64,000 nucleotides of DNA from an uncultured Eubacteriales bacterium. Its GTDB lineage: Bacteria; Bacillota; Clostridia; Oscillospirales; UBA644. Below the pieces are notes generated by a model, which did not search any database, was not told the DNA's origin, and worked only from the letters and a program-made list of their open reading frames with translations. This document shows positions 10,101 through 17,833 of the stretch, piece by piece; the first letter of the stretch is position 1; each line of letters begins with the position of its first letter. The DNA lies in the NCBI GenBank assembly GCA_934501435.1, contig CAKSTW010000001.1:62001-126000 (forward strand), given 5' to 3'. The position numbers were made by a program, and so were the translations under genes.

Positions 10101-11302
10101 GCAGCAGAACAAGGTCGTCCGACGATCTTCTGTGGCTTCCGTATTCGCTTGCAAGATATGTCTCCGTCACCGGAAACGAAGATATTCTTATGCTTAAAAC
10201 GCCGTATGTCAGAGGAGAAAAACTTTGCGGCGGAGAGACTGAAAAATATATTGAGGCATACGAGACCGAAAGGCCCGACACCGTTTACAATCACTCCAAA
10301 AAGGCGATAATTAAAGCGGCGACGACGGGAAAACACGGGCTTGTCCTTTTCGGGTCGGGCGACTGGAACGACGGAATGAACGCCGTAGGAAAAGACGGAA
10401 CAGGCGAAAGCGTATTTACCACTCTTTTTATTATCCGTGTTATGAAAGATTTTCTCGGACTTTCAAAACTTGCAGGAGATGTCGGTTTTGCCGAATTTCT
10501 CGGGACAAAAATCAGGGAATATACCGACTCCGCGGAAAAAAACTGCTGGGACGGAGATTGGTACCTGCGCGGTTTTTACGACGACGGAAGCGCTCTCGGT
10601 TCAAAAGAGAACGACGAATGTAAAATCGATCTTTTACCGCAGGCCTTTTCGGTAATTGCGGGCGGTTTTTCGGAAAGCAGGGTAAACAAGGCGCTTTCTT
10701 CAGTCGAGAAATACCTTGTTGACGCTGAAAGTAAAACTGTCAGACTTTTTACTCCGCCTTTTGAAAAGACCGAAAAAAATCCGGGATATATCAAGGGATA
10801 TCTTCCCGGAGTTCGGGAAAACGGCGGACAGTACACCCATGCGGCGCTGTGGTATGCGTACGCGCTTTTTGAAAAAAATCTGCCCGACAAAGCGTTTGAA
10901 ATTCTTTCGTATCTCAATCCTCTTTCCCATACGGAGACGGTGGCGGACGTATCGCTTTACAAGAAAGAACCTTACGTTATCGCCGGGGACGTTTATGACG
11001 ACGGGACGGGCGGGTGGACTTTTTATACGGGGTCTGCGGGGTGGTATTTCAGGACCGTGACCGAAAAACTCCTCGGAATTTCCGTAAAAAAAGGAAAAAT
11101 GTATCTCTCACCGTGCCTGCCGTCGACATGGGACGGTTATTTCGCGACCTGTCGGTTTGACGGAACGGTTATAGATATTTCGGTCGAAGTGTCGGTCACA
11201 CGTCCGCTTCTCGTCGACGGAACGCCCGCAGACGGAGTTCTTCTTGACGGCGGCTATCACAGGGTTCGCTGCAGTATCGGAAAGAATTGTTCCAAGTCGT
11301 AA
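4169..11302 (+). CDS. Cyclic beta-1,2-glucan synthase-like protein (GT84 + glycoamylase-like + GH94)
   Basis: A 2,377-residue multidomain membrane protein with NdvB/ChvB architecture. Membrane segments lie near residues 217-257. A GT84-type glycosyltransferase follows, with LLDSDT (about residue 412), HDIPEGN (about 526) and RWIRGDIQ (about 563). More membrane segments lie near 593-640 and 720-760. A glycoamylase-like domain (about 800-1170) contains RGRSF.KSWSGTMFEY and NYMAHHIGMS. The C-terminal GH94 phosphorylase-type half contains YYQCGG.VGFRDRLQD (about 1919) and GSGDWNDGMN (about 2064), where the Asp is the family general acid. In Proteobacteria these proteins polymerise UDP-glucose to beta-1,2-glucan, cyclise it and trim length. 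The product here may be cyclic or linear glucan. A GTG at 4166 is an alternative start. No good ribosome site is visible, and the upstream terminator leaves no room for a promoter. Confidence 0.88.
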   Translation: MIKRKNIEKLRSDISKDITVLRKAYRNSCGCEDGSLMWLTDNYHIYFSAFREILSAFSHSRKLPSDGKYPRIYYLCSDFADSDFELHRLCSYFENVGHLQYDEITLILPLLKYFCIKKAVAAVKTGDTFSEGADVLRKLDGIPTDVFVEKLSPCPEILRQYSCYEKLDTESKILYLEKINSYSVKLGVSEEEYLEKLIDKANGKDLSFLLFTKGENRFFFSLALLFLVIFLPTAIFSGNVLISLFLIVPIYFISKTVVEKLYGKVIKAEKLPSVKNTDRKNLICTVSFVSSRDEIKTLFEKTEKCCYSNFSENYRYGLLLDFKASDAEFTAEDEVLTEFAARKTERLNKKHGNLFFVAIRKKTFNEETKKYAGKERKRGAVSDFISAVYTDDFSGFSFISGDVCGAEYITLLDSDTVPAPSSVSRLVGVLEHPLSRPVPDCTGSVIEQGYGIAVPSLGVLLSDANKTRFTAVKSSDAGREPYSDSVFSIGKDLFGEGVFCGKGVVRISAFYKYISGKFPEGKILSHDIPEGNILRCAYVSDVFFYDDIPDDIISFTERGCRWIRGDIQNSIFLKKSYVNGKRRRVANEMSLWGKFLIFNNLVSSFYFPSVFILIFLSFFFGFFPVAAAIFCFFFEDILSLSESLFRKVENIKLRNRTPLGRGSALRFSDKLLSFVCMPYIAVKNTVAVVSAIYAMKTGRGLLNWKTASALGGKDRTLLSYLVKLYPQYIGALFLVFPQTAIIGILWLVSFFIAWLTAKPAFPDKKRKKNAERREDISVMWKYFSDFVTAENNFLPPDNFQEEPVRRLARRTSPTNIGLYLVSVFCVYYLNIIDTEELSERIENTVSSVMKLKKYRGHLYNWYSTEDLSVLSPEFISTVDNGNFACALSAVKNAAEKLGICPEAVKNIGIILDGTDFSVLYDREKKMLSIGLDPNRNELSSSYYDIYASEALLAYYYAISERQTDCSSLEKLNRFRSITRGRSFIKSWSGTMFEYFMPCLFLPVIKRSFEDEMIRGAFAEQLKRNPKGLWGNSESSYFAFDDVLNYKYRAFGVKSLALEKGTDKNNVVSPYSSFLTLPFFPEKSNENLDLFKEKGVFGDYGFYDAVDLTKSRTGKPFATVKNYMAHHIGMSIVAGTNYLTDYTAVKDFFDIKREAFLPLLEEKTPEFSKNFSSYPYCKTPKNRSARTGELFDGINIGNPKVRTLTNGKASLVLSDSGNGYFSVGKTLVTKRKLRGTFGVFAFFVTENKKYSPTVSPDCKNNGKASFGNGKMTYFSENDGIRTDLTATLAEGESCAVYGFSVKNTGKSDKKGNILFYTEPVLSEFTEYSAHPAFSELFINGLYDRDKKDVSVFRKRRTDGKVNACLLMNVYDENTRKKLPLTVSFSRYEVLGTGKTISDISDGFSEGSRSYGAFCTALKFPVEIKSGEEKRVILTAAYGRSENEARRASENVFGKPISSHAIFVGNIMSGIYSETSLKKPEMKISDLIRSSVFIKQSPDISKAGCPRSVKEDFFWSKGINLDIPMAVFFVREKSKEKILPFLRAVLCELKFSADFNAVFCFNDGGNYRKPVFSFLTDAVDALCGDTFVGKNLFFVSAEMPEVAAFSSVAAIFADTDKPLLLPKTEFVAANPKDVEPETVNFEYRCGDGGYTVKNGEIAYAVSSYGKKDRAIWCGIEANENFGTVLTEKSLGFSFARNSGLNKLTLWSNDPVSGGDGERLFAYINGQKYDIIGNSTAVFGKGLTTYLSKTGDVRFTVEVFVSAEKNAKTSLISYENPSENEIVFEYEIIPVLDEREKFFSPTFYKKNGALLFRNGLNMNFSGFGYLVSPGGRIKNSAVRSRAEKLSSGKKVFVLGFENERETAEKAALSYTVEKAEEEKIAVTEKYQRENGITLNSPDKKLNLLFEFLKYQTEVSRIKARAGYYQCGGAVGFRDRLQDAACIGAFEPELLKNAVIDAASRQFEEGDVLHWWHDCENGKIMGSRTRSSDDLLWLPYSLARYVSVTGNEDILMLKTPYVRGEKLCGGETEKYIEAYETERPDTVYNHSKKAIIKAATTGKHGLVLFGSGDWNDGMNAVGKDGTGESVFTTLFIIRVMKDFLGLSKLAGDVGFAEFLGTKIREYTDSAEKNCWDGDWYLRGFYDDGSALGSKENDECKIDLLPQAFSVIAGGFSESRVNKALSSVEKYLVDAESKTVRLFTPPFEKTEKNPGYIKGYLPGVRENGGQYTHAALWYAYALFEKNLPDKAFEILSYLNPLSHTETVADVSLYKKEPYVIAGDVYDDGTGGWTFYTGSAGWYFRTVTEKLLGISVKKGKMYLSPCLPSTWDGYFATCRFDGTVIDISVEVSVTRPLLVDGTPADGVLLDGGYHRVRCSIGKNCSKS

Positions 11303-11318
11303 TTTTATGTGAATTTTG

Positions 11319-11347
11319 TTGACAATCTCCGCAACTGGTGATATTAT
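11319..11347 (+). promoter_or_regulatory. SigA-type promoter for lgt-folD
   Basis: A consensus -35 TTGACA (11319-11324), a 17-nt spacer and TATTAT (11342-11347), just after the glucan synthase stop codon. Confidence 0.8.
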
Positions 11348-11367
11348 TATTTATGAAATATTTCGGG

Positions 11368-11402
11368 ATATGGGAATATGTTTTTTTGTATGTTCCCATA
11401 TT
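11368..11402 (+). repeat. Hairpin in the lgt 5' leader
   Basis: Arms 11368-11380 and 11390-11402 can form a 13-bp stem with two G-T wobbles around a T-rich loop. It sits between the predicted transcription start and the AAACGGAGGG ribosome site. There is no T-run after it, so it is not an ordinary terminator. Confidence 0.5.
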
Positions 11403-11432
11403 CCGCTCTAACCGAAAACGGAGGGATGTAAA

Positions 11433-12290
11433 ATGTTAGCGGCGACTGTAAATACCATCGAATTCGGAAAACTCGGAATAGGCCCTTTCGAGATCAACAG
11501 GGTTGCATTTTCGATTTTCGGAATGGACATATACTGGTATGCCATAATCATAACGGCGGGAATACTGGCGGCTATTCTTTTTGCCTCGTCTCAGGCTAAA
11601 TATGCCGGACTTACAAAAGATAACGTCCTTGATATCGCGCTTATAGGCATCCCGACGTCGGTTATCGGGGCAAGACTGTTTTTCGTTCTCTTTACTCTTC
11701 CCAATTACGGCAGTTTCTGGGAAATATTCGATATAAGAGACGGAGGACTCGCTATTTACGGCGCCGTTATCGTCGCATTTTTTGACGGATTTATATATTG
11801 CCGCTGTAAAAAGATCAGCGCGCTTGCGCTTTTTGACATCGGAGCGCTCGGCTTCCTTATCGGGCAGTGTATCGGCCGTTGGGGAAACTTTATGAATGCC
11901 GAGGTTTACGGCAGGGAAACGGACGGACTTTTCGGTATGACCATAAACGGCAACGGACCTTTCCACCCGACGTTTCTTTACGAATCGGTCTGGAACCTTG
12001 TCGGATTTCTCCTGCTTTTTCTTTATTTCAGAAAATTCAGAAAACATAACGGAGAAGTTGCATCCCTTTATTTCTTCTGGTACGGACTCGGCAGATTTTT
12101 CCTTGAGGGAATGAGAGTTGAGGAATATATACTCAAACTCGGAAATATAAATATCGACCAGTGGATCGCGGCATTTTTCTGCGTTGCGGGTCTGGTGATT
12201 TTCGTTTTCGCAAGACTCGGTAAATTTAAAAAGGCAGAAGTTCGGACAGTAAAAGAGAAAGACGACGAAGATGAGGAGAATGAGGAATGA
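11433..12290 (+). CDS. lgt: Prolipoprotein diacylglyceryl transferase
   Basis: A 285-residue polytopic membrane enzyme that transfers diacylglycerol from phosphatidylglycerol to the lipobox Cys of prolipoproteins. The Lgt signature [17 protein letters not shown] is present, with [10 protein letters not shown] upstream and a conserved HPTFLYES segment. About seven hydrophobic segments are visible. The C-terminus is a short acidic tail ([10 protein letters not shown]), which is unusual but not damaging. The start follows a GGAGGG ribosome site, and the stop overlaps the folD start in an ATGA arrangement, so the two genes are probably translationally coupled. Confidence 0.95.
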   Translation: MLAATVNTIEFGKLGIGPFEINRVAFSIFGMDIYWYAIIITAGILAAILFASSQAKYAGLTKDNVLDIALIGIPTSVIGARLFFVLFTLPNYGSFWEIFDIRDGGLAIYGAVIVAFFDGFIYCRCKKISALALFDIGALGFLIGQCIGRWGNFMNAEVYGRETDGLFGMTINGNGPFHPTFLYESVWNLVGFLLLFLYFRKFRKHNGEVASLYFFWYGLGRFFLEGMRVEEYILKLGNINIDQWIAAFFCVAGLVIFVFARLGKFKKAEVRTVKEKDDEDEENEE

Positions 12291-13150
12291 GCGCCGGAAT
12301 TCTTGACGGAAAACAACTTGCGGCAGTTATCCGCAAAAATATAAAAGCGGAAACCGAAAAACTGACGGCAGAAGGCGTTCGTCCCGGACTTGCGGTCGTT
12401 CTCGTCGGAGAAGATCCGGCGTCAAAAGTGTATGTCCGCAACAAAAAACTCGCCTGCGAAGAAGTCGGATTTCTTTCCGAGGAATACGATCTTCCCGAAA
12501 GCACTACCGAAGAAGAACTGCTGGCTCTCATCGGCAGACTGAACGTCAAAAAAGACATTCACGGAATTCTCGTTCAGGCGCCGCTTCCGAAACATATAGA
12601 TTTCAAAAAGGTCACGGAAACGATCTCTCCGCTTAAAGACGTCGATGCTTTTCATCCGTTCAACGTCGGAAAAATCATGATAGGCGATTTTGATTTTCTG
12701 CCCTGCACTCCCGCGGGAGTAATGGAACTTATAAAACTTACGGGCATCGACCTTACAGGCAAAAACTGCGTGGTCGTCGGAAGAAGCAATATCGTCGGGA
12801 AACCTCAGGCAATGCTCCTCCTGAAAGAGAACGCGACCGTAACGATATGTCATTCAAAAACCGAGGATCTTGCCGCATTTACCTCAAAAGCAGACGTCCT
12901 GGTCGTCGCCGTAGGCCGTGCCGAGATGATAAAAGGGGATATGATAAAACCCGGAGCCGTCGTAATAGACGTCGGTATGAACAGAAATTCTGAGGGGCGT
13001 CTTGTCGGCGACGTCGCCTTTAAGGAAGCCTCGGAGGTCGCGTCGTATATAACCCCGGTACCGGGCGGCGTCGGGCCGATGACTATTACCATGTTGCTGA
13101 AAAACACTCTCAAAGCCGCTGAATTAGCGAAGGAACGGCAGTCGGAATAA
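12287..13150 (+). CDS. folD: Bifunctional methylenetetrahydrofolate dehydrogenase / methenyltetrahydrofolate cyclohydrolase
   Basis: A 287-residue FolD. Substrate-side motifs (KVYVRNK, with the catalytic Lys and Tyr, and [11 protein letters not shown]) are followed by DVDAFHP and PCTPAG, then by the Rossmann part [12 protein letters not shown] and [10 protein letters not shown]. It interconverts 5,10-methylene-, methenyl- and formyl-tetrahydrofolate in one-carbon metabolism. It overlaps lgt by 4 nt and shares its promoter. The length is normal for the family. Confidence 0.97.
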   Translation: MSAGILDGKQLAAVIRKNIKAETEKLTAEGVRPGLAVVLVGEDPASKVYVRNKKLACEEVGFLSEEYDLPESTTEEELLALIGRLNVKKDIHGILVQAPLPKHIDFKKVTETISPLKDVDAFHPFNVGKIMIGDFDFLPCTPAGVMELIKLTGIDLTGKNCVVVGRSNIVGKPQAMLLLKENATVTICHSKTEDLAAFTSKADVLVVAVGRAEMIKGDMIKPGAVVIDVGMNRNSEGRLVGDVAFKEASEVASYITPVPGGVGPMTITMLLKNTLKAAELAKERQSE

Positions 13151-13185
13151 TTTGAAAATTGTCAAAAATTAGCCATTTTTAACTA

Positions 13186-13214
13186 TTGATTTTCAATCGG
13201 CGTTATGTTATAAT
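13186..13214 (+). promoter_or_regulatory. Promoter of the flavoprotein-cmk-plsC-ispH/rpsA operon
   Basis: TTGATT (13186-13191), 17-nt spacer and TATAAT (13209-13214) preceded by TGT, giving an extended -10, 30 nt before the first start codon. Confidence 0.8.
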
Positions 13215-13243
13215 ACCATATAATATATTTTGGAACCGTTATT

Positions 13244-14458
13244 ATGATCAAACACAGATGTATTGTCGTCGGCGGCGGCGCTTCGGGCGCTTTCTTTGCG
13301 GCGGTTTCGGGAAAAACCGATACCGTGATCGTCGAAAAAAACGGAAATATCGGCAAAAAACTCGGTATCACGGGAAAGGGCCGCTGTAACGTCACGAATA
13401 ATACCGACCTGCAGGGGCTTATAAAAAACGTCAGAACCAACCCCGGTTTTCTTTACAGCGCGTTTTCCGCATTTTCCTCCGACGATACGATCTCTTTTTT
13501 CGAAGAACTCGGCGTTCCGCTGAAGACCGAAAGAGGGAACAGAGTCTTTCCTGTGAGCGACAAGGCTTCCGACATTGTTTCTGCGCTGTCTTCGAAGATC
13601 AAAAAAAACGGTATCCCGATAATAAAATCCAAAGTTGTCGGCGTAAGTAAAAACGACGGGGTCTTTTCCGTAAGACTTTCGGACGGCGATACTCTTTATT
13701 CCGAAAATCTGCTTATTTCAACAGGCGGGCTTTCCTATCCGAAAACAGGCTCGGACGGCGACGGATACAAATTTGCCGAAAGTTTCGGACATACCGTCGT
13801 AAGACCGACCGCGTCTCTCGTTCCTCTCGTTCTTGCCGAAAAAGAACTCTGTATTTCTCTTCAGGGGCTGTCACTAAAAAATACTGGGCTGAAAATCGAA
13901 AGAGCGGGAAAAGCCGTTTACAATGACTTCGGAGAAATGATTTTTACCCATTTCGGAGTTTCGGGACCGATGATCTTGAGCGGTTCGGCTTATTCTGAAA
14001 AAGGGGACAGGCTCATTCTCGACCTGAAACCCGCGCTCGACGAAAAACAACTTGACAAACGCATACTTTCCGATTTCGGTAAATATATAAACAAAAATTT
14101 TGCAAATTCTCTTTCCGACCTGCTTCCTTCAAAGATGATACCCGTTATCGTCGGGCTTTCCGGAATATCTCCTTACAAAAAAGTGAACGAGATAACTTCG
14201 GAAGAAAGGAAAACGCTCGTTTACCTCATTAAAAATCTGACTTTTACGGTTGACGAGAGGCGACCCGTTTCGGAAGCGATAATAACGGCGGGCGGAGTTT
14301 CCGTAAAGGAAATAAACCCGAAAACCATGATGTCGAAAATTGTCGACGGGCTTTATTTTTCCGGAGAAATTATTGATGTCGACGCCTATACCGGCGGATT
14401 CAATCTTCAGATAGCATTTTCGACCGCATATCTTGCGGCTCGCGATATATTCGATTAA
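13244..14458 (+). CDS. NAD(P)/FAD-dependent oxidoreductase, BaiN/YhiN (HI0933) family
   Basis: A 404-residue flavoprotein. The N-terminal dinucleotide fold VVGGGASGAFFA is followed by the family signature GKKLGITGKGRCNVTN, and the C-terminus carries the second FAD-contact block YFSGEIIDVDAYTGGFNLQIAFSTA. The family is widespread. One member is a bile-acid-modifying reductase in gut Clostridia, but most members have no known substrate, so I would not transfer that role. It is the first gene of an operon with cmk, plsC and ispH/rpsA, an arrangement common in Clostridia. The start has only a weak ribosome site, so translation may begin close to the mRNA 5' end. Confidence 0.85.
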   Translation: MIKHRCIVVGGGASGAFFAAVSGKTDTVIVEKNGNIGKKLGITGKGRCNVTNNTDLQGLIKNVRTNPGFLYSAFSAFSSDDTISFFEELGVPLKTERGNRVFPVSDKASDIVSALSSKIKKNGIPIIKSKVVGVSKNDGVFSVRLSDGDTLYSENLLISTGGLSYPKTGSDGDGYKFAESFGHTVVRPTASLVPLVLAEKELCISLQGLSLKNTGLKIERAGKAVYNDFGEMIFTHFGVSGPMILSGSAYSEKGDRLILDLKPALDEKQLDKRILSDFGKYINKNFANSLSDLLPSKMIPVIVGLSGISPYKKVNEITSEERKTLVYLIKNLTFTVDERRPVSEAIITAGGVSVKEINPKTMMSKIVDGLYFSGEIIDVDAYTGGFNLQIAFSTAYLAARDIFD

Positions 14459-14475
14459 ACGGAGCGATTAACATT

Positions 14476-15150
14476 TTGAAAAGGGTAAACATTGCAATCG
14501 ACGGACCGTCGGGTGCAGGCAAAAGCAGTCTTGCAAAAAACATAGCAAAGCACTTCGGCTATATATACGTCGATACGGGCGCTCTTTACAGAGGTATCGG
14601 ATATTTTATGATATCTGAGGGGATAGACCCCGCAGACACCGACAGAGTAAAAGATAAACTCCGTGAGATCGAATTGTCTTTCAGGCATATCGACGGCGTG
14701 CAGCACGTTTTCGTAAACGGCTGCGACGTTACCGACAAAATAAGGACAAAGGAAGTCTCAATGGCGGCATCGACCGTTTCGGCAATACCCGAAGTGAGAA
14801 ATTTCCTTCTCGACTGCCAGAGAAATATTGCTTCCGAATACGATATAGTTATGGACGGCAGAGACGTAGGCACCGTTATTTTACCGGACGCCGACGTTAA
14901 AATTTTTCTTACCGCCTCCGCCGAAGACAGGGCTCTGAGACGTCATGAAGAGCAGCTTGCGTCGGGTATGCCTTCCGACTATGAAGAGACGCTTCGCCTT
15001 ATAGAGCAGCGAGACCGTCAGGACAGCACGAGAGCCGCGGCACCGTTAAAAAAAGCCGAAGACGCCGTAATTCTTGATAATTCCGGTTTCAGACAGGAAG
15101 ACACTCTGAACGCCGCAATGAAGATTATTTCCGAAAAATTAGGTGGATAA
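14476..15150 (+). CDS. cmk: Cytidylate kinase
   Basis: A 224-residue NMP kinase that phosphorylates CMP and dCMP. The P-loop IAIDGPSGAGKSS is at the N-terminus, followed by DTGALYR and DGRDVGTVILPDADVKIFLTA, all typical of Cmk. The start is TTG at 14476, placed 11 nt after a GGAG ribosome site; no ATG fits the conserved N-terminus. The gene lies 17 nt after the flavoprotein gene and 3 nt before plsC. Confidence 0.96.
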   Translation: MKRVNIAIDGPSGAGKSSLAKNIAKHFGYIYVDTGALYRGIGYFMISEGIDPADTDRVKDKLREIELSFRHIDGVQHVFVNGCDVTDKIRTKEVSMAASTVSAIPEVRNFLLDCQRNIASEYDIVMDGRDVGTVILPDADVKIFLTASAEDRALRRHEEQLASGMPSDYEETLRLIEQRDRQDSTRAAAPLKKAEDAVILDNSGFRQEDTLNAAMKIISEKLGG

Positions 15151-15153
15151 AAA

Positions 15154-15735
15154 ATGGTATACCGTCTTGCAAGGGCATTTTTTAAGTTTTATTTCAAGGT
15201 CTTTAACAGGACCCGCTTCAAAGGGCTTGAGAACGCAGTGACCGACGGACCTCTGATCGTTTATGCAAATCACTTTTCCGACTGCGACGTCTTTTTAATA
15301 AGCGCTGCGTTTGACCGCGTTATCCGGTTTATGGCAAAAAAGAGCCTTTTCGAAACTCCCGTTGTAAGAAGAGCGGTAAAAGCGTATCAGGCGTTTCCGG
15401 TCGATCGCGACGGCAACGACATTGCGGCAATAAAAACAGCATTCAAAATTCTTAAAAGCGGCGGAGTTCTCGGAATTTTTCCCGAAGGCACACGAATAAG
15501 GAACGGCAAGGTCTCCGATCCGAAAGGCGGGTTTGCGATGATCGCTTACAAAACCAAGACGACCGTTCAGCCCGTTCATCTGAAATATAAAAGAAAATTC
15601 CTGCTTTTCAACAGCATTGACGTTATAGTCGGGAAACCGATAAAATGGGACGAACTCGGAGTTACCGACGCGACTTCCGAAGATTATGCAAAGGTCAGCA
15701 GAGAACTGATGGAAAAGGTTTACAGCCTTGAATAG
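15154..15735 (+). CDS. plsC: 1-acyl-sn-glycerol-3-phosphate acyltransferase
   Basis: A 193-residue membrane-associated acyltransferase that makes phosphatidic acid from lysophosphatidic acid. The catalytic HX4D box appears as NHFSDCD, the substrate-binding box as FPEGTR, and the later conserved block as VQPVHLKY. The length suits the short PlsC form of Clostridia. It is embedded between cmk and ispH/rpsA, and its stop overlaps the TTG start of the next gene by 8 nt. Confidence 0.93.
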   Translation: MVYRLARAFFKFYFKVFNRTRFKGLENAVTDGPLIVYANHFSDCDVFLISAAFDRVIRFMAKKSLFETPVVRRAVKAYQAFPVDRDGNDIAAIKTAFKILKSGGVLGIFPEGTRIRNGKVSDPKGGFAMIAYKTKTTVQPVHLKYKRKFLLFNSIDVIVGKPIKWDELGVTDATSEDYAKVSRELMEKVYSLE

Positions 15736-17728
15736 ACCGATCATAAGGACGACGGAACAGATAGGCTTCTGTTTCGGAGTAAAAAGGACCGTTGAGGCTC
15801 TTTATAAGGAACTTGAAAAAGATCCGTCGCCGATATACACTTTCGGCGAAATAGTGCATAATCCCGACGTCAACGACGCTCTTCGCAAACGAAACGTCTT
15901 TATCGAAGAGGATATAGACAAAATTCCCAAGGGCTCGCGTGTTTTTATAAGGACGCACGGTTTGCCGAAAGCGACCGTTGACATCCTCAAAAAATCGGGG
16001 CTTACGGTTTTCGATATGACCTGTCCGAGAGTTCGGCTCATACATAATATCGTTTCTTCACATTCGTCGGTAATCGTCGTCGGGGACAGAAATCATCCCG
16101 AAGTCGAAGGCATACGCGGACACTGTCCCGAAGAATGTTTTATAATTAAAACAGAGGAAGAACTCGACGAAGTCCTTAAAAAACTCGACAGGCCGACGGT
16201 TATGGTCTCTCAAACGACTTTTAATAAAAAAGTCTTTGACAGACTTGCCGCAATCGCTGTAAAAAACCCGTATGTCACGGTCAAAGACACTGTATGCGAC
16301 GCTACGTCCGTAAGACAGAAGCAGGTCGAGGACCTTGCGAAAGAGAGCGACTTTTTCGTCGTTATCGGCGGCAAAAACAGCTCCAACACAAACAAGCTAT
16401 ATGAGATCGCCTCGCAATATTGCGAGACGGTTAAAATAGAACGAAAAGAAGATATGCCAGCACTTTTCAATTATAAAAAAATTGGATTGTCAAGCGGTGC
16501 TTCAACACCTGCGGAAACAATCGAGGAGGTTATTAACTATATGGCAAACGAAAACGAAAAGATACTCGATGTAGTATCGGAAAATACCGCAAGTGAGGAG
16601 GACTTCGATTTCGCACAGGCCCTTGAGGAGTCGTTGATGTTTATACATAACGGACAGCGTGTCAGCGGAACAGTCAGTGCTATAAACGGCACCGAGGTAC
16701 AGGTTGATCTCGGCGGCAAGCATTCCGGCTTTATTCCCGCAGAAGAATTCGACAGCGACGAAAATCCCGTCAAAGTCGGCGACACGGTTGAAGCAATCGT
16801 CGTTAAAGTAAACGACGCCGAAGGCACGGCTCTTCTTTCCAAGAGAAAAATTGACGCCGCAAAGAATTTTGAAAAACTTCAGTCTGCAATGGACAATAAA
16901 GAAGTTCTTACCGGAAAAGTCAGAGAGGCTGTCAAAGGCGGTCTTATTGTCAACTATTCCGGCGTCCGCGTATTTATCCCCGCTTCTCACGTTTCTCTCA
17001 GAAGAAATGCGGAACTCGACAAATATGTCGGCGAAGAAGTCAGATTTGAAATCATATCGACGACCGACGGCAAACGCCGCAAGATCGTAGGCTCCATGAA
17101 AGAAGTTCTTCTTGCCGAAAAAGAAAAACTTGCAGAAGAACTCTGGAACAATATTGAAGTCGGTAAAGAATATGAAGGAACGGTCGTTTCGACCACATCT
17201 TTCGGCGCATTTGTCAATATCGGCGGCGCTGACGGACTTCTTCATGTTACCGATATCGCATGGACAAGAGTAAAGAACGTTACCGATTACGTTAAAGTCG
17301 GAGACAAGGTCAAAGTTAAGATCAAGAGTTATGATCCCGAAACGAAAAAGATCTCTCTTACGATGAAAAACGACGACGAAAATCCCTGGGAACTCATCAA
17401 AAAGTACAACGAGGGAGATGTAATTTCCGTTAAGGTTCTCAAAATCATGCCTTACGGAGCGTTCGTAAGCGTAATTCCGGGTATCGACGGTCTTATCCAT
17501 ATTTCGCAGCTTTCAAACAAGAGAGTTGCAAATGTCGCGGACGTAGTTTCCGTCGGAGACGAAGTTGAGGCAAAGATCACGGAGATCGACTACGATAACA
17601 AGAAAGTTTCCCTTTCGATAAGAGCGCTTCTTCCCGAAGAGCCCGTTGTTGAAGAACCGGCCGAAGAAGAGGAAAAAATTTCCGCAGAAGACATTCCCGA
17701 CGGCGTTTCGGTTGAAACCGCAGAATAA
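15728..17728 (+). CDS. ispH-rpsA: IspH (HMBPP reductase) fused to ribosomal protein S1
   Basis: A 666-residue fusion. Residues 1-285 are 4-hydroxy-3-methylbut-2-enyl diphosphate reductase, the last step of the MEP isoprenoid pathway. The three Fe-S Cys are present (C15 in GFCFGV, C99 in DMTCP, C190 in DTVCDAT), with the THG motif at 77-78 nearby. Four S1 RNA-binding domains follow (about 325-395, 410-480, 495-565 and 580-650), then an acidic tail. This fusion is well known in Clostridia. The start is TTG at 15728, inside the last codons of plsC, with a GAAAAGG ribosome site. A terminator follows the gene. Confidence 0.96.
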   Translation: MNRPIIRTTEQIGFCFGVKRTVEALYKELEKDPSPIYTFGEIVHNPDVNDALRKRNVFIEEDIDKIPKGSRVFIRTHGLPKATVDILKKSGLTVFDMTCPRVRLIHNIVSSHSSVIVVGDRNHPEVEGIRGHCPEECFIIKTEEELDEVLKKLDRPTVMVSQTTFNKKVFDRLAAIAVKNPYVTVKDTVCDATSVRQKQVEDLAKESDFFVVIGGKNSSNTNKLYEIASQYCETVKIERKEDMPALFNYKKIGLSSGASTPAETIEEVINYMANENEKILDVVSENTASEEDFDFAQALEESLMFIHNGQRVSGTVSAINGTEVQVDLGGKHSGFIPAEEFDSDENPVKVGDTVEAIVVKVNDAEGTALLSKRKIDAAKNFEKLQSAMDNKEVLTGKVREAVKGGLIVNYSGVRVFIPASHVSLRRNAELDKYVGEEVRFEIISTTDGKRRKIVGSMKEVLLAEKEKLAEELWNNIEVGKEYEGTVVSTTSFGAFVNIGGADGLLHVTDIAWTRVKNVTDYVKVGDKVKVKIKSYDPETKKISLTMKNDDENPWELIKKYNEGDVISVKVLKIMPYGAFVSVIPGIDGLIHISQLSNKRVANVADVVSVGDEVEAKITEIDYDNKKVSLSIRALLPEEPVVEEPAEEEEKISAEDIPDGVSVETAE

Positions 17729-17745
17729 TTCCCCTGAAACAAAAG

Positions 17746-17776
17746 GCTCCGATGAAATTTCATCGGGGCTTTTTTT
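17746..17776 (+). terminator. Rho-independent terminator after ispH-rpsA
   Basis: Inverted repeat 17746-17757 with 17758-17769 (one G-T wobble; the central AAATTT forms the loop) followed by seven T. Confidence 0.85.
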
Positions 17777-17785
17777 CAAAACCGA

Positions 17786-17814
17786 TTGCATTTTTCGTGC
17801 CGATGTTGTATAAT
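17786..17814 (+). promoter_or_regulatory. Promoter of the hprK-murB-whiA-dnaE operon
   Basis: TTGCAT (17786-17791), 17-nt spacer and TATAAT (17809-17814), 20 nt before the hprK start. Confidence 0.75.
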
Positions 17815-17833
17815 ATATTTGAGGTGTATAATT

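Noticed and set aside
16502..17500. Minus-strand open frame of 332 codons
   Set aside because: It lies opposite the S1 repeats of ispH-rpsA and encodes a Phe/Asp-rich sequence without any domain.
17786..17833. Upstream extension of hprK
   Set aside because: It coincides with the promoter, and the real HprK N-terminus begins at ATG 17834 behind GAGGTG.
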